DNA of 64,000 bases from Hyperoodon ampullatus (GCA_949752795.1 CATKHW010000559.1:124001-188000), one strand, 5' to 3'; numbered from the stretch's first letter, positions 35,599 to 50,439 are shown. Program-made: numbers and translations. Notes: generated by a model not told the origin, from the letters alone.

Positions 35599-36596
35599 AA
35601 ATGGCCTGTACACTGAAAACTACAAACCACTGCTGAGAGAATTAAACAAGGAACAAATAATTGAAATGACATATCATATTCATAGACTGGAGACATATTA
35701 TTGTTGACATTTCTACACTACCCAAAGGTAAGTATAAATTCATTGTAATACCTATCAAAATCCCAATGTCATTTTCAAAGAAATAGAAATAAAAAAGATC
35801 CTAAAATACATATGGAACCACTAAGGACTCCAAACAGACAACACAATCCTGAGAACAAAGAACATAGATGGAGGCTTCTCACTTCCTGACTTCAAAACAC
35901 ATTACAAAGCCACAGGAATCAAAACTGTACAGTACTGACATAGAAACAGATACATAGGCCTAAAGACCAGAATAAATAACCCCCAAGAAAACACATAGAT
36001 ACATGGCCAAATGAAATTCACCAACCTTCTAAGACAACAAATAGGGAAAGTATAGTTTTTTCAACAGTCAATAGGATGAAAATATAACTTACAGAAAGAT
36101 TACAAACATATATCAGAAAAGGAGCTAATATACAAAACATCAAAGAAAAACACTACAACTCAAATGCAAACTAAGTTAAAAAAATAAAAAGGGCAAATAA
36201 CTGGGTTCAGAAATGTGCAAAGACTTAAATAAGACATTTCCTGAAAAAGACATACAAATGGCTAACAAATATAGGAAAAGGTTCTCAACCTCACTAATCA
36301 TCAGGGCAATGCAAATCAACACCTCATACCTGTTAGGCTGTGTATTATAAAGAAAAAAATTAACAGTTTAAGGCCAAGATGTGGGGAATTGGAAACTTTG
36401 TACACTGCTGGTGGGAATGTAAAATGGTGCCACTATTATGAAAAAGAGTATGGGGGTTCCTTATAAAATTATAAACAGAAATATCATATGATTCAGCAAT
36501 CACAGTTCTGGGTATATATCCAAAGGAAATTAAATCAGTATCACAATGAGATGAACATAGGTTCATTGCAGCATTCTACACAATAGCCTAGATATG
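35599..36596 (+). mobile_element. L1 LINE fragment in alpha (A2)
   Basis: Same truncated element as 8472-9466. GTGCCACTATT near 36427 matches B rather than A1 and A3, at a CpG, so recurrent mutation is possible. Confidence 0.85.
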
Positions 36597-38616
36597 CAAC
36601 CAACTTCACAAAACAAGTAAGTGTCCTGTGCCTGAGCTAACCTTAGGTACTTCAAAACTACTCTGTAAGTCTCTTAGCCCCTTAGAGAGGATGAAAGCAA
36701 TATTAGAGTTAAAAGAAACTTGTACCAATTCCCTTAGTCTGGAATGCTGAAACAAAAGTTCTACAACAGAGGAAGCCTCATAAACACACAACGCCTGCCA
36801 GGGTTTACCCCAGCCTTGGAAGAACTGGGAAGGATAAGACCAAGGCAGGCCTGAGGAAAGGGCAGAGGGTAGGCAGGACTGGGGAGTGGGGAGCAGGGGC
36901 AGGGCTGTCTGGACGGAGCAGTGGGTTGTAAGAAGACAGTGACCCTGGGTCCCGCTGCCTTGAGTCTCTGTCCTGGGCCTGGTGAATTCCAGGAGACCAG
37001 GTTAGCAGGGCTGTGAGAGCCAGTGTGTGAAGAAGCCCAGCAGCCCCTTCACACAGTCCTCTAGAATTCCTGCCGGCCATGAAGGGTCTTTAGGATCAGC
37101 TGGACGTGGACCCCTCTCAAATGGAAGCATGTCAGCACATCAGCCTTGGGAGGTGCTGAGGCTGAAATGAGGAGACTGAGCACATGCAGTGATCCCAAAT
37201 CACGTGTTCTGTGACTCTTCCACCTCTGGGAGCGTGCTTTCCATGAGGAATAAACAGCGAGGACAAAAGTAAGATGAAGCTACAAGTCCTGAAAGTGTAG
37301 AGGGAGAGAGTTCAACTCTCATCCACCACCTGACACAAAGTATAAGAACTTGTTCTCCAGTGTCAAGTGACTATGAGAGTTTTGTTCCCACTAGGATATG
37401 GCCATCATACGTGAATGTAAAAAGGAAACCAAAATCCTTGGTGCAAAATACCCTCCAGGTACCGAACAGAAACGAACCTTTCATTTTTGGCAGTGAAAAA
37501 GCAATGAAAGAGTAGTCTTGTGAGAAAGAAAATTTCTGAATGGCAAAGCAAGAAAAGAAGCACAGTACAGTCAAAGGACATGGACACGATAACTCTATTT
37601 TATCATTAAAGTTTGGAAAGAACAAATCAGAATTCTACACATATTTCCTTCTTCTTCCTGATTTCATATTCACCTTCCTTAGTTTCTAAAGAACCGGGTG
37701 GAACCCCAGTGTTCTAGGAATTGTCTCGCTTTAGATCTTACCTGAGAGTTGTTCCCTATGTGAATCGTCATCAGCATCACTGCTATGTATGCTCTCCACG
37801 ATCCATTCTGTATGAACACAACCATGAACATAAAGTTATTATACAAGTTGACCCACCCATTTCTCCTACTCAACTTGCTGGCTCACACAGCATCACCCTG
37901 GTCTTCCCTCCAGGTTCTCAGACCTCCCCTGTGCTCTGTGCAGACAGAGTCCTTCAATAAGATCTTGATCACAGTTGAAAATTTCAAATGAGGGAGAGAT
38001 GCTGAGAAAATCACCTTTGGACCCCTCACTTCTATAGACCCATTTATAGCTTTCACCATCAACCTTACCAACCTGAAATTCCAGATGTTACAGACACACT
38101 TGAAACATGGCTACTGTGACCAAGCAATTGTGTGTTTCTTGCATTTTTTAATAGAATGAGTTAATTATTGTTTGAACTAAATTAATTATAAATAGACACA
38201 TTTGGTTAGTGGCTACCACACTGGAAAGCTCAGGTGTAAGAAATCCAAAGATGAGAAAGAGGCAACCAGCCACCCTTCCCCTGGTTGTTCTTTACTGCAG
38301 AAAATTTGATGGCCTGATCTGATCATTAGTATGTAGGTATATCTTGGGCTCTTGGACCCACGCCAGGCATTGGGAGAGTCCTTGTGGACACTGAAATAGT
38401 ACAGTCAACACTCAGATCCAAGAGGAATTCCCAGCAAGGGGCCCACTTGTAGACAGAGGTGAAGGGCATGGCCCAGTACACCTGTATTAGACATAATCAG
38501 AGAGTAGGTGCAGAGGGGAGGGAGGGATTTCACTCTCTCCATGAGTCCATCCTTCTCACCCCTGACTCTAGAAGACCTGAGGAAGGCAGTGGAAAAGGCC
38601 CCGTAGGAGGTGAAAA
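36594..38616. repeat. Block beta, non-L1 part (end of A2 into B2)
   Basis: Near-identical to 9467-11489. No gene found. Confidence 0.72.
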
Positions 38617-40310
38617 ATTTGTATACTGAAAACTAAAGGACATTGCAGAAAGAAATTAAAGAAGAGACAAATAATTGGAATGACATAAGATGTTCATAGA
38701 CTGGATTATTAAATACTGTTGGCATTTCTATACTACATATAGTGATGTACACATATATCACAACAACCCACAAAATTCCATGTCATTATTATAGAAGTGG
38801 ACAGAATCCTAAAATACATATGGAACCCCCCACAAGTAGATAAAACAAACTTGAGAGCAAAGAGCAATGATGGAGATTAACACTTCCTGAACTCAAAACA
38901 CATAACAATGCCACAGTAGTCAACACAGTCTGCTAGTGGCATCAAGACAGTGAGATAGACCAATGAAATATAATAGAGAGACCCCAAATAAACGCACATA
39001 TATATGGCCAACTGATCTTGGCCAAGATTCTAAGATTACCAAGTGAAGAAAGGATAGTCTCTTCAACAATCAACAGAATGAAAAGGCAACCTATAGGATG
39101 GGAGGAAATATGTGTAAACCTTGTATCTGAATAAGGGACCAATATCCAGAATATATAAGAAACTACTACAAGTCAATTACAAAAAAACAGCGGGCAAATA
39201 ACTGAGTTTAAAAATGGGTAAAAAGCTTCACTAGACATTTCTCCATAAAGACATACAAGTGGTCAATCTATATATGAAAATTTGCTCAACATCGCTAAGC
39301 ATCAGGGAAATGGAAATCAAGCCACAAGGAGATATCACTCACACCTGTTAGGATGTGTATTATAAAAAGACAATTAGGTCTTCCCTGGTGGCACAGTGGT
39401 TGAGAGTCCGCCTGCCGATGCAGGGGACACGTGTTCGTGCCCCGGTCTGGGAGGATCCCACATGCCACTGAGCGGCTGGGCCCATGAGCCATGGCCGCTG
39501 AGCCTGTGTGTTTGGAGCCTGTGCTCCGCAACGGGAGAGCCCACCACAATGAGAGGCCCGTGTACTGCAAAAAAAAAAAAAAAGAAAGAAAAGAAAAAAG
39601 AAAGAAAATTAATGGACGTTGGCAAAGATGTGAAGAATTGGAACTCCTGTACCCTGTTTTGTACCCTGTAGTAATGTAAAATGGCCATTATGGAAAAGAG
39701 AATGGAGGTCCCCCAAAAATTATTAAGAGAACTATCATAAAATCCACAATCACTCATTTAGGTTTATATACAAAGGAGATAAAACAAGAATGTCCAAGAG
39801 ATATCTACAATCTCATGTCCATTGCAGCATTATACACAATTCACAACATAGGAAAACTGCCTAGTGTCCATGAGAAGATGAATTAATAAAGAAAATGTGG
39901 TGTATACATACAGTGGAATTTGATTCAGTCTTTGAAAAAGAAGGAAATCCTGCCATTTGTAGCAACACGAAAGAACTTGGAGGACATTTGTAAGAGTGAA
40001 ATAAGCCAGTCACACAAGGTCAAAAACTGAAAGAAAACTCCGAGAAGCAAAGAGTAGAAGGGTGGTTCCAAGAGTTGGCAGGAGGTTGACATGGGAAGTC
40101 TCTGTTCAATGGTAAGAATGTGTTATTTCAAAATGGAAAAGTTCTAGACACATGCTGTACAACAAGGTGCATGTAGTCAACAGGACTGCCTGGACATTTC
40201 AAAACTTGTTAAGAAGCTGGATTTCATCGTATGTGTACTTTTACAACAATAAAATACACATATGTAAAATAAATACAAAGTGGAAAAAGGGGAAAAAAGA
40301 AGAAAAATAA
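38617..40310 (+). mobile_element. L1 LINE 3' fragment, split by SINE (B2)
   Basis: B-type copy without the extra TT of B1. Confidence 0.85.
39377..39600 (+). mobile_element. CHR-2-like SINE nested in L1 (B2)
   Basis: Same as B1 but with a different A-tail pattern, and with CCCCGG instead of CCCCAG after the B box. Confidence 0.85.
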
Positions 40311-43300
40311 GGAAAGGGAGTCAACAGAGGGAAAGAAGGAAGCAGGAAGGGTCTCGAATGTACACAGGTATCAGGAGATAATGGGAGAGAAGCTCCTCTC
40401 CCCAGGCTTTAAAGAAGACATCTCTCCAGAGTTCACTCCAGCAAGAGGGGGATGTCCTTTCTCTTCCCCATTCAACCAGAAGTGCCAATAGCATCCTAAG
40501 TGTGGCCCACGCTGTGCTCAGGTGTACACTTTTCCTTGATCTCTAAACCAACCACCCCTGACTCCCCATGGCTCAGGTGCCCTTCCTGTATCTCCTTCCA
40601 CTTCACTAAAGCATTTCCCTCTTCAAGTCCAGCCCGAAGCTCCAATCCTGTCCTCACACGTGGGGTCCACTGGGCGGGTCTCTGAGTTCTTAAGAGCCTC
40701 CCTGTGAGTAGCAGGCACTGAATCGCACACCAGGGTTCCCCTCAGCACCATCAGTAATCTACCACCTAGGGATTCAGGATTTCTAGAACAACTTTACTCA
40801 TACACAGTCTCTTGGGTAAACAAGTGACATTTTACAATCAAGCATTTTCAGTTTTTTCTTTGGTGGGGAAAATATTGACACATATAAGGCAATCATATTC
40901 TATTAAAGTATGTATTTCTCAAAGGACTCACTATCGAAAAAAAATTTTTAAGTATAACTTTCCATGTTTTAATTGACTTTACTCCCAGACTTGTTTGCTT
41001 GCAAAAGCCTTCAGAAAATACCAAGAACCTACTTCATCTGGCAGTTTGCACAGCAACATGAGTGGAGATGCTCTTGTCACACTGCTTGGTTTCTCTCTCC
41101 CACCTTGCAAAGCACAACCTCCTGTCTGCCCTCCTGGGAAGGGAGCCAGTGCCCACCTTGAGCTCAATCACTGGGGTAGATCTCTTGGTTCTGTCTTCAA
41201 CGTATGCAGTGTTCCTTGCCCAGCACACAGAAACAGGCCCGGCACAAGTGATGGAAGACAGACTTTCCACAGGAGAAGGACATTTCGTTTCCTTAGCACA
41301 GAATCCGATAGTGAATATTAGCCTCAAAGGAGAAAGGTGGAGTGAATTTCCTCCATCTACTCCTGGAGGCTCCTTCTTTCTCGGACTCCTCCAGAACTGG
41401 GTGTGGCATGTGGGTACAAGCATGGGCTCCCTGCAAAAGGAAGGAGGCCTGCCTAGCACTAGGTGCTTCAGGTAAGGGGGGAGGACTCATCCCGAGGCTC
41501 TAATAGGAAACAGTTAGAATGAGGGAAGTGGCAGACACATGTATCATAACCATTCAGAATGCTATGAGACCTACTAAGAGATGAGATTTCTTATTAAATG
41601 AAGTTGTAATTGACCCAGTAGTAGGGATGCTGAAACCCAGTTTTGTTCATTAAGATACCAGCCATTGGGCAACTATGTCCGTGCACCACAACTACTAAGC
41701 CTGTGCCGTAGAGCCTGCAAGTCACAACTACTGAGCCCACGTGCCACAACTATTGAAGCCCATGCACCTAGAGCCCGTGCTCTGGAACAACAGAAGCCAC
41801 CGAAATGAGAAGCCCGCACACTGCAACGAAGACCCAACACAGCAAAAAGAAAAAAAAAAAAAAAAAGAATCCAGTAAACATTTGCCTGGGTGGTGATAGG
41901 ATTTGTTTTCCAGGTTAAATGAGGCTCACTTGGTATAAAATCAATGCACACACTGAAAGTGTACAGTTTATTTACTTTAATATCCATACCCATTCATGAT
42001 ACAGTGGTGATGGGAATATTTTCTAGAAAGTTGGCACCAGTAACAGTGATGTTTAGGGGAACATAAATCAAGGGAAACACAACACAAAAAGTTCACATAC
42101 ACACACAGAATCATCCCACTCATTTCACATACAGACACACCCTGTCTCATGCACACAAACCTACACCACCTAACCGTAATGCAGCTTCTTCCTGGGACTA
42201 TAGTAATTGGTCACATTACTTGTAAATCACTTTCTATCACCAGGACACCTACTCTCATTCCCAGCACAAATTTGGAATCAGTTTGCCCTCTACACTAAAA
42301 CCAGCAAGAATGTCCCACTTTCTTATCTTCAAAGTTCTTCCTCCCCAAGTGACTGATTCCAGAATACATACCGTTTTCACGTTCTGGGAAGGCCACCTGC
42401 AATTACAGAAGAGAAAACACTATGAGGATAAGATCACAGTGATGCTCAGGTCTTTTGTTCATTTGCTGACAGTAGAAAACCTCATAAGAAACAGTGGTCC
42501 AGGGAACCCAGCAAGGGTTATCAGAGCAAACCTACTCAGGCTGAAAGGCAAGAACTTTGCTGGGAGGATGGAACTTCTAAGTCCATTTAGGTTCGAAATT
42601 ACAGAATTCTTTGCCTAGAGGAAAAATCGCTGCAGGAGAGAGAGCTCCATACTCTACAGGCTGTAATGGATGCTGTCAATCGTAATGTCCTGTGGAATCA
42701 GGCTCCATGAGTTGGTAATAGACTCTCACTCCACATTCTCCCAACCAAGGGAATTGTATGTATCTGGAAGGAATACCCTCAAATATTCATAACTTAATTC
42801 TATTGTAAGAGAAATAAAGCAATATTTCTATCTCAGACCAGAAAAAATCCAGCTTACCTTGGGGATCCACGGAGGCTTTTCTCCTGTCCTATCATGGTGC
42901 AGGTCATTCGCCACATCCTCAGGGAGAGCTGGAGGGACACAGAGTAACTGTCAGGACACTGGTGCTGCGGCTCAGGAATTACTCAGGGGCTTTCTTCTCG
43001 ATGAGGACATGGGGTGGTGTGTATGGATGTGGGAGGTTAGTAAGTGTGGGCTGAGCTGCTGTTGGGCCATCCTCTTTGGGGGATGAAGGAAGGCAAAGGA
43101 CAAGAGGAAGGAAATGAAAACAGAGCTTTGGCTTTCTAGCTAAGGGGAGCCTAATCAGACGGGAAGGGTCGATCTAAAAAATGGTAAACACTAAAATGCA
43201 TGCTCTGTTTCAATGACACAGACCCATGACCCATCCTGCCTCTTTTGAGCTTCTGCTAAATTGCCACTGTCTCTTGATTTTTCCCAGATCACTCTTTCCC

Positions 43301-44261
43301 CAGCATCCACAATGCCAGCTACTGTATTTATCATGTCTTCTGTTGTATGATATTTTATACTTGATTAACAGCAACCTCCATTAAAGGACTGAATTCAATC
43401 CTAGACAAAATATGCTATATTTATTCACTAATCACTTGTCTTAAAGAAAATCAAATACACAAGATTTGACAAAACTGAAATCCTACCATTTAGATACAGC
43501 CACTATCAATCGTATCATATTTTTCTCCCAGTCTTTGTTTTCTATACAATGTACGTATGCCCACTGAGTCAGGGGCTGTGCATACTCTAGGGAGCTGTTC
43601 CATAAGTGGGACACTTCGTTATGAAGAGGGAGCCCGGACTGAGCACAGCCTGTCTCTAACCCAGCTGTGCAGGAGAAGTGTACAGGCTAACAGTCAGGTT
43701 CCACTTTGAGTCCTTGCGTGTGGGCTACAGGAATTGACCAATGCTAAGGCTTATGGTAATGATATCCAATACAATAAAATAGCTCCCTGATTCTTATCTG
43801 CTTTTGGCCTTGTTTAAGCAATGACACCAGCACTGACAGATATGACCTGTATTGTATACATGGGGTCTCACACCTCTCAGAGTCTGTGAGCTGACCAGGA
43901 GAATGCAGGTCCTGATGTGAATTTCACATTAATGACTGTGCGAAAGTCAACTGATAAGTCCACCCATAGCTGCCCTGGATTCTGTGACCACTAAGGCCAC
44001 CTGATAGGCAAGTTCTGGACCTTTGGAGATGCTAGGACTTCCAGCCAAGGATACGGATGCAGGGACTCCCTTGCTCCATGACTGAGGACCCCTTGGCTAA
44101 GTGGTAAGTGCAGGTCAGGGATCCAGAGCACCCACCCCTGGGTTCTCAGTATGGCTTTTCCACTTAGGAGGTCAAGAGCTTAGAACATTTATCTCTGCAC
44201 CATCTCCTGAGGAAAAGGAATATTAACCAAATCTGGGCAACAGCTGTGTTGAGGGAAGAAC
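40311..44261. other. Low-copy core block U, no gene found (B2)
   Basis: Same layout as B1. Open stretches at 41062-41475 and 42283-42618. No gene recognised. Confidence 0.6.
41662..41864 (+). mobile_element. 5'-truncated CHR-1-like SINE (B2)
   Basis: B-type copy retaining the CACAACTACTG that is shortened in B1. Left target repeat decayed to AAGATACCAG. Confidence 0.82.
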
Positions 44262-45663
44262 ATGCAAACAGCTTCACAACCACATAAGGGTCCTGTGCCT
44301 GAGCTAACCTTAGGTACTTCAAAACAACTCCGTAAGTCTCTTAGCCCCTTAGAGCGGATGAAAGCAATATTAGAGTTAAAAGTAACTTGTCCCAATTCCC
44401 TTAGTCTGGAACACTCAAACAAAATTCTACAGCAGAGGAAGTCTCATAAACACACAGCACCTGCCTGGGTTTACCCCAGCCTTGGAAGAACTGGGAAGGA
44501 TAAGACCAAGGCAGGCCTGAGGAAAGGTCAGAGGGTAGGCAGGACTGGGGTGTGGGGAGCAGGGGCAGGGCTGTGTGTGTGGACGGAGAAGTGGGTTGTA
44601 AGAAGAGCAGTGACCCTGGGTCCTGCTGCCCTGAGTCTCTGTCCTGGGCCTGGTCAACACCAGGAGACCAGGTCAGCAGGGCTGTGAAAGCAAGTGTGTA
44701 AAGAAGCCCAGCAGCCCCTTCACACAGCCCTCTAGAATTTCTGCCGCCCATGGAGGGTCTCTAGGGTAGCTGGACGTGGACCCCTCTCAAATGGAAGCAT
44801 GTCAGCACATCAGCTTTGGGGAAGTTTTGAGGCTGAGATAAGCTCAAGGAGACTGAGCACATGCAGTGATCCCAGAGCACGAGTTCTGTGACTCATCCAT
44901 CTCTGGGTCTGTCCTTTACAAGAGGAACTAACAGTGAGCACAAAATATGAGGTGAAGCCACAAGCCCTGAAAGTGCAGAGGGAGACAGTTCACTTCTCAT
45001 CCACCACCTCACCCTTTCTACAAGAACTTGGTCTCAAGTTTCAAGGGCCCATGAGTTTTGACCCACAGGTTCTGTCCATCATAGGTCAATATGCAAAAGA
45101 AAACAAACTCTACTGTGCACAATAACCTAGATGTGCTAACCAGAAAACAAACTTCCATATTAGGCAGTGACAAGCACAAGAAAGAGCAGCTCATGTGCAA
45201 AAGATCAGTTTTGATGAGCAAATCAAGAAAAGGTGATTATAGAGCACAGTCACGTCTAAGGACACAATTGCTCTCTATTGTATCATTAAAATGTGAAAAA
45301 AACAAGTCAGAACTCTACACATATTTCATTCTTCTTTCTGATTTCATATCCACCTTCCTCAGTCTCCAAAGCAGGAGATATAACCCTAAAGTTCCAGGAA
45401 CCCTCTGCCATTAGATCCTACCTAAGTGTTGTTCCTACCTGTATCCTTTTCTTTATCACGGCCACAAATGCTATTCAAAGGCAATTCTGTAGAAACACGA
45501 ATATGAATTTACAAGTCTTATGGATACATTTAAAATGTGACTAATGTGACTAATGAGATATTTTAATTTCTTTTATTTTAATACACTGAGTTAATCATTG
45601 ATTGAATTAAATAAATTATAACAGGCACATCTAGCTAGTAGCTACCACACTGTAATACACATC

Positions 45664-45727
45664 CCTCTCTCTCTCTCTCTCCTATATATATATATATATA
45701 TATAAGTATATATATATATAAAATATA
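45664..45727. repeat. Compound (CT)n(AT)n microsatellite (B2)
   Basis: B-type allele, slightly shorter than B1. Confidence 0.9.
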
Positions 45728-45765
45728 TGGAGGATGTTACCACCGCTCCCCTGGTTATTCCCCTC

Positions 45766-46158
45766 TGTATGGTCTACCTATTCAAGATGGCTGTTTGCTG
45801 ATGGTTTACCAAAGGAAAAACCACTGCCCCGTGAAGTTACTTAGCCCAAGGGGTAAGAGGGATGTGTCCCTCTGCAGTTTCCCTGGTAAGCGATGAGCCC
45901 ATCTGCTGTCAATTCCCCCTTTAACTGGTAGCCTGCCTATTCCGCGCAGAGAGAAGCATGCTGCTACTGCTGCTGCTGCGTTCTGCCTGCCATCGGCTAT
46001 CTACAGTGGGATGTCTCTCCAGGACCACTTTGCTTCTGACGTGAAACATCTCCCATTTATTAAACCATGAATGTCTCTGTCCCTGACTTCGGGCTCTTTC
46101 CTTAGCCCTGAGGCTGAGCAAGTACAGGGCTTGCAGGCGTGAGAGGTGCAGCCCAACA
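45766..46158 (+). mobile_element. Probable solo LTR, ERVK-like (B2)
   Basis: 393-bp copy with the B-type states of 18638-19030. Confidence 0.65.
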
Positions 46159-46479
46159 CCTTCTGCAGGGCAGTTTGCTGGCCAGATTTGATGATTCATT
46201 TGTAGGTGTTTCCTAGGCTCATGCACACTTGCCAGGCACTCATGAGACCTTGGGGACACTGAAACAGTAATGTCAACACCCAGATCCTAGAGGAATTCCC
46301 GACAGGTGTTCCACTTGAGGGGAGAGGTAATGAGCATGGCCCAGTGCACCTGTGCTAGACATAATCAGCGAGCAGGTGCAGAAGGGAGGGAGGGACATTC
46401 ACTCACTTCCTGAGGCCATCCTTCTCAACACTGCCTCTGAAAAATCCAGGGAAGGAAGGGACAAAATGCCCTTAGAAGG

Positions 46480-47474
46480 TAAATGGCCTGTACACTGAAA
46501 ACTACAAACCACTGCTGAGAGAATTAAACAAGGAACAAATAATTGAAATGACATATCATATTCATAGACTGGAGACTTATTATTGTTGACATTTCTACAC
46601 TACCCGAAGGTAAGTATTAATTCACTGTACTACCTATCAAAATCCCAATGTCATTTTCAAAGTAAAAGAAAAAATAATCCTAAAATACATATGGAACTAC
46701 TAAGGACTCCAAACAGACAAAACAATCCTGAGAACAAAGAACATAGATGGAGGCTTCTCACTTCCTGACTTCAAAACACATTACAAAGCCACAGGAATCA
46801 AAACTGTATGGTACTGACATAGAAACAGATACATAGGCCTAAAGACCAGAATAAATAACCCCCAAGAAAACTCATAGATACATGGCCAAATGAAATTCAC
46901 CAACCTTCTAAGACAACAAATAGGGAAAGTATAGTTTTTTCAACAGTCAATAGGATGAAAATATAGCTTACAGAAAGATTACAAACATATATCAGAAAAG
47001 GAGCTAATGTTCAAAACATCTAAGAAAAACACTACAACTCAAATGCAAAATACGTTAAAAAATTAAAAAGGGCAAATAACTGGGTTCAGAACTGTGAAAG
47101 ACTTAAATAAGACATTTCCTGAAAAAGACATACAAATGGCTAACAAATATAGGAAAAGGTTCTCAACCTCACTAATCATCAGGGCAATGCAAATCAACAC
47201 CTCATACCTGTTAGGCTGTGTATTATAAAGAAAAAAATTAACAGTTTAAGGCCAAGATGTGGGGAATTGGAAACTTTGTACACTGCTGGTGGGAATGTAA
47301 AATGGTGCCACTATTATGAAAAAGAGTATGGGGGTTCCTTATAAAATTATAAACAGAAATATCATATGATTCAGCAATCACAGTTCTGGGTATATATCCA
47401 AAGGAAATTAAATCAGTATCACAATGAGATGAACATAGGTTCATTGCAGCATTCTCCAAAATAGCCTAGATATG
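46480..47474 (+). mobile_element. L1 LINE fragment in alpha (B2)
   Basis: Same truncated element as in B1, ending at GATATGCAAC. Confidence 0.85.
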
Positions 47475-49503
47475 CAACCAACTTCACAAAACAAGTAAGT
47501 GTCCTGTGCCTGAGCTAACCTTAGGTACTTCAAAACAACTCCGTATGTCTTTAGCGCCTTAGAGAGGATGAAAGCAATATTAGAGTTAAAAGTAACTTGT
47601 ACCAATTCCCTTAGTCTGGAATACTGAAACAAAAGTTCTACAGCAGCGGAAGCCTCATAAACTCACAGCACCTGCCAGGGTTTACCCCAGCCTTGGAAGA
47701 ACTGGGAAGGATAAGACCAAGGCAGGCCTGAGGAAAGTTCAGAGGGTAGGCAGGACTGGGGAGTTGGGAGCAGGGGCAGGTGTGTCCGGATGGAGCAGTG
47801 GGTTGTATGAAGTGCAGTGACCCTGAGTCCTGCTGCCCTGAGTCTCTGTCCTGGGCCTCTTCAATTCCAGGAGACCAGGTTAGCAGGGCTATGAGAGCCA
47901 GTGTGTGAAGCGAGCCCAGCAGCCCCTTCACACAGTCCTCTAGAATTCCTGCTGGCCATGAAGCGTCTGTAGGGGCAGCTGGAGGTGGACCCCTCTCAAA
48001 TGGAAGCATGTCAGCACATCAGCCTTGGGAGGTGCTGAGGCTGAAATGAGGAGACTGAGCACATGCAGTAGATCCCAAATCTGTGTGTGTTCTGTGACTC
48101 TTCCACCTCTGGGAGCGTGCTTTCCATGAGGAATAAACAGTGAGGACAAAAGTAAGATGAAGCTACAAGTCCTGAAAGTGTAGAGGGAGAGAGTTCAAGT
48201 CTCATCCACCACCTGACACTCACTATAAGAAGTTGTTCTCCAGTGTCAAGTGACTATGAGAGCTTTGTTCCCACTAGGATATGGCCATCATACGTGAATG
48301 TAAAAAGGAAACCAAAATCCTTGGTGCTAAATACCCTCCAGGTACCAAACAGAAACGAAGCTTTCATCTTTGGCAGTGAAAAAGCAATGAAAGAGTAGTC
48401 TTGTGAGAAAGAAAATTTCTGAATGGCAAAGCAAGAAAAGATGACTATAAGCACAGTACAGTCAAAGAACATGGACACAATAACTCTATTATATCATTAA
48501 AATTTGGAAAGAACAAATCAGAATTCTACACATATTTCCTTCTTCTTCCTGATTTCATATTCACCTTCCTTAGTTTCTAAAGAAGTGGGTGGAACCCAAG
48601 TGTTCTAGGAATTGTCTACTTTAGATCCTACCTGAGAGTTGTTCCCTACGTGAATCGTCATCAGCATCACTGCTATGTATGCTCTCCACCATGCATTCTG
48701 TACAAACACAACCATGAGCATAAAGTTATTATACAAGTTGACCCACCCATTTCTCCTACTCGACTTGCTGGCTCACACAGCATCACCCTGGTCTTCCCTC
48801 CAGGTTCTCAGACCTCCCCTGTGCTCTGTGCAGACAGAGTCCTTCAATAAGATATTGATCACAGTTGAAAATTTCAAATGAGGGAGAGATGCTGAGAAAA
48901 TCACTTTTCGACCCCTCACTTCTATTGACCCATTTATAGCTTTCACCATCAACCTTACCAACCTGGAATTCCAGATGTTACAGACACACTTCAAACATGG
49001 CTAGTGTGACCAAGCAATTGTGTGTTTTTTGCATTTTTTAATAGAATGAGTTAATTATTGTTTGAAATAAATTAATTATAAATAGACACATTTGGTTAGT
49101 GGCTACCACACTGGAAAGCTCAGGTGTAAGAAATCCAAAGATGAGAAAGAGGCAATCAGCCCACCCACCCCTAGTTGTTCTTTACTGCAGAAAATTTGAT
49201 GCCCTGATATGATCATTCGTATGTAGGTATACCTTTGGCTCTTGAACCCATGCCAGACATTGGGAGAGTCCTTGTGGACACTGAAATAGTACAGTCAACA
49301 CTCAGATCCAAGAGGAATTCCCAGCAAGGGGCCAATTGTAGACAGAGGTGAAGGGCATGGCCCAGTACACCTGTATTAGACATAATCAGAGAGTAGGTGC
49401 AGAGGGGAGGGAGGGATTTCACTCTCTCCATGAGTCCATCCTTCACACCCCTGACTCTAGAAGACCTGAGGAAGGCAGTGGAGAAGGGCCCATCGGGGGA
49501 GGA
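47472..49503. repeat. Block beta, non-L1 part (end of B2 into C2)
   Basis: Near-identical to 20344-22377. No gene found. Confidence 0.72.
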
Positions 49504-50439
49504 AAATTTGTATACTGAAAACTACAGAATATTGTGGAAAGAATTTAAAGAAGAGACAAGTAATTGGAATGACATACCATATTCATAGACTGGATTATTA
49601 AATACTGTTGGCATTTCTATACTACATAAAGTGATGTTCACATATATCGCAACATCCCATATAATTCCATGTCATTATTATAGAAGTGGACAGAATCCTA
49701 AAATACATATGGAACCCCCACAAGTAGATAAAACAATCTTGAGAGCATAGAGCAATGATGGAGATTAACACTTCCTGAACTCAAAACACATAACAATGCC
49801 ACAGTAGTCAAAACAGTCTGCTACTGGCATCAAGACAGTGAGATAGACCAATGAAATATAATAGAGAGACCTCAAATAAATGCACATATATATGGCCAAC
49901 TGATCTTGGCCAAGGTTCTAAGATTACCAAGTGAAGAAAGGATAGTCTCTTCAACAATCAACAGAATGAAAAGGCAATCTATAGGATGGGAGGAAATATG
50001 TGTAAACCTTGAATCTGAATAAGGGACCAATATCCAGAATATATAAGAAACTACAACAAGTCAATTACAAAAAAACAGCGGGCAAATAACTGAGTTTAAA
50101 AATGGGTAAAAAGCTTCACTAGACATTTCTCCATAAAGACATACAAGTGGTCAATCTACATATGAAAATTTGCTCAACATTGCTAAGCATCATGGAAATG
50201 GAAATCAAGCCACAAGGAGATATCAGTCACACCTCTTAGAATGTGTATTATAAAAAGACAATTAGGGCTTTCGTGGTGCCACACTGGTTGAGAGTCTGCC
50301 TGCCGAGGCAGGGGACACGTGTTCGTGCCCCAGTCTGGGAGGATCCCACATGCCGCTGAGTGCCTGGGCCCATGAGCCATGTAAGCTGAGCCTGTGCTCC
50401 GCAACGGGATAGCCCACAACAATGAGAGGCCCGTGTACT

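Larger units (their letters stand above)
33384..36593. repeat. Block alpha (A2)
   Basis: 3210-bp alpha copy. It shares GAGTTTTCACCC near 34173 with A3 but not with A1. Confidence 0.75.
27127..38014. repeat. Monomer A2 (10.89-kb type A)
   Basis: Near-identical to A1. States private to A2 against A1 and A3 include CTCTTCATG near 27647, ACGGGAT near 27746, CAGAACAATG near 28011, CCAATAG near 30414, CTCCATTAAAGG near 32482 and TAACTGATG near 35004. The 12-base longer string near 33228-33252 is shared with A1 and not with A3. Confidence 0.92.
44262..47471. repeat. Block alpha (B2)
   Basis: 3210-bp alpha copy. It agrees with A monomers at four sites near 45025-45390 where B1 differs, and has a private C in TTTCTACAAG near 45019. 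Confidence 0.75.
38015..48904. repeat. Monomer B2 (10.89-kb type B)
   Basis: Near-identical to B1 and carrying its diagnostic states (AAGAAGCTGG near 40210, TAAGATACCAG near 41651, CCAGAGCACC near 44122). It keeps the 3 CHR-1 bases that B1 lost and the ancestral bases near 45030-45390. Confidence 0.92.

Noticed and set aside
45018..45400. A-like bases in B2 near 45030-45390 considered as gene conversion from A
   Set aside because: A1, A2, A3 and B2 all agree and only B1 differs, so private changes in B1 are simpler.
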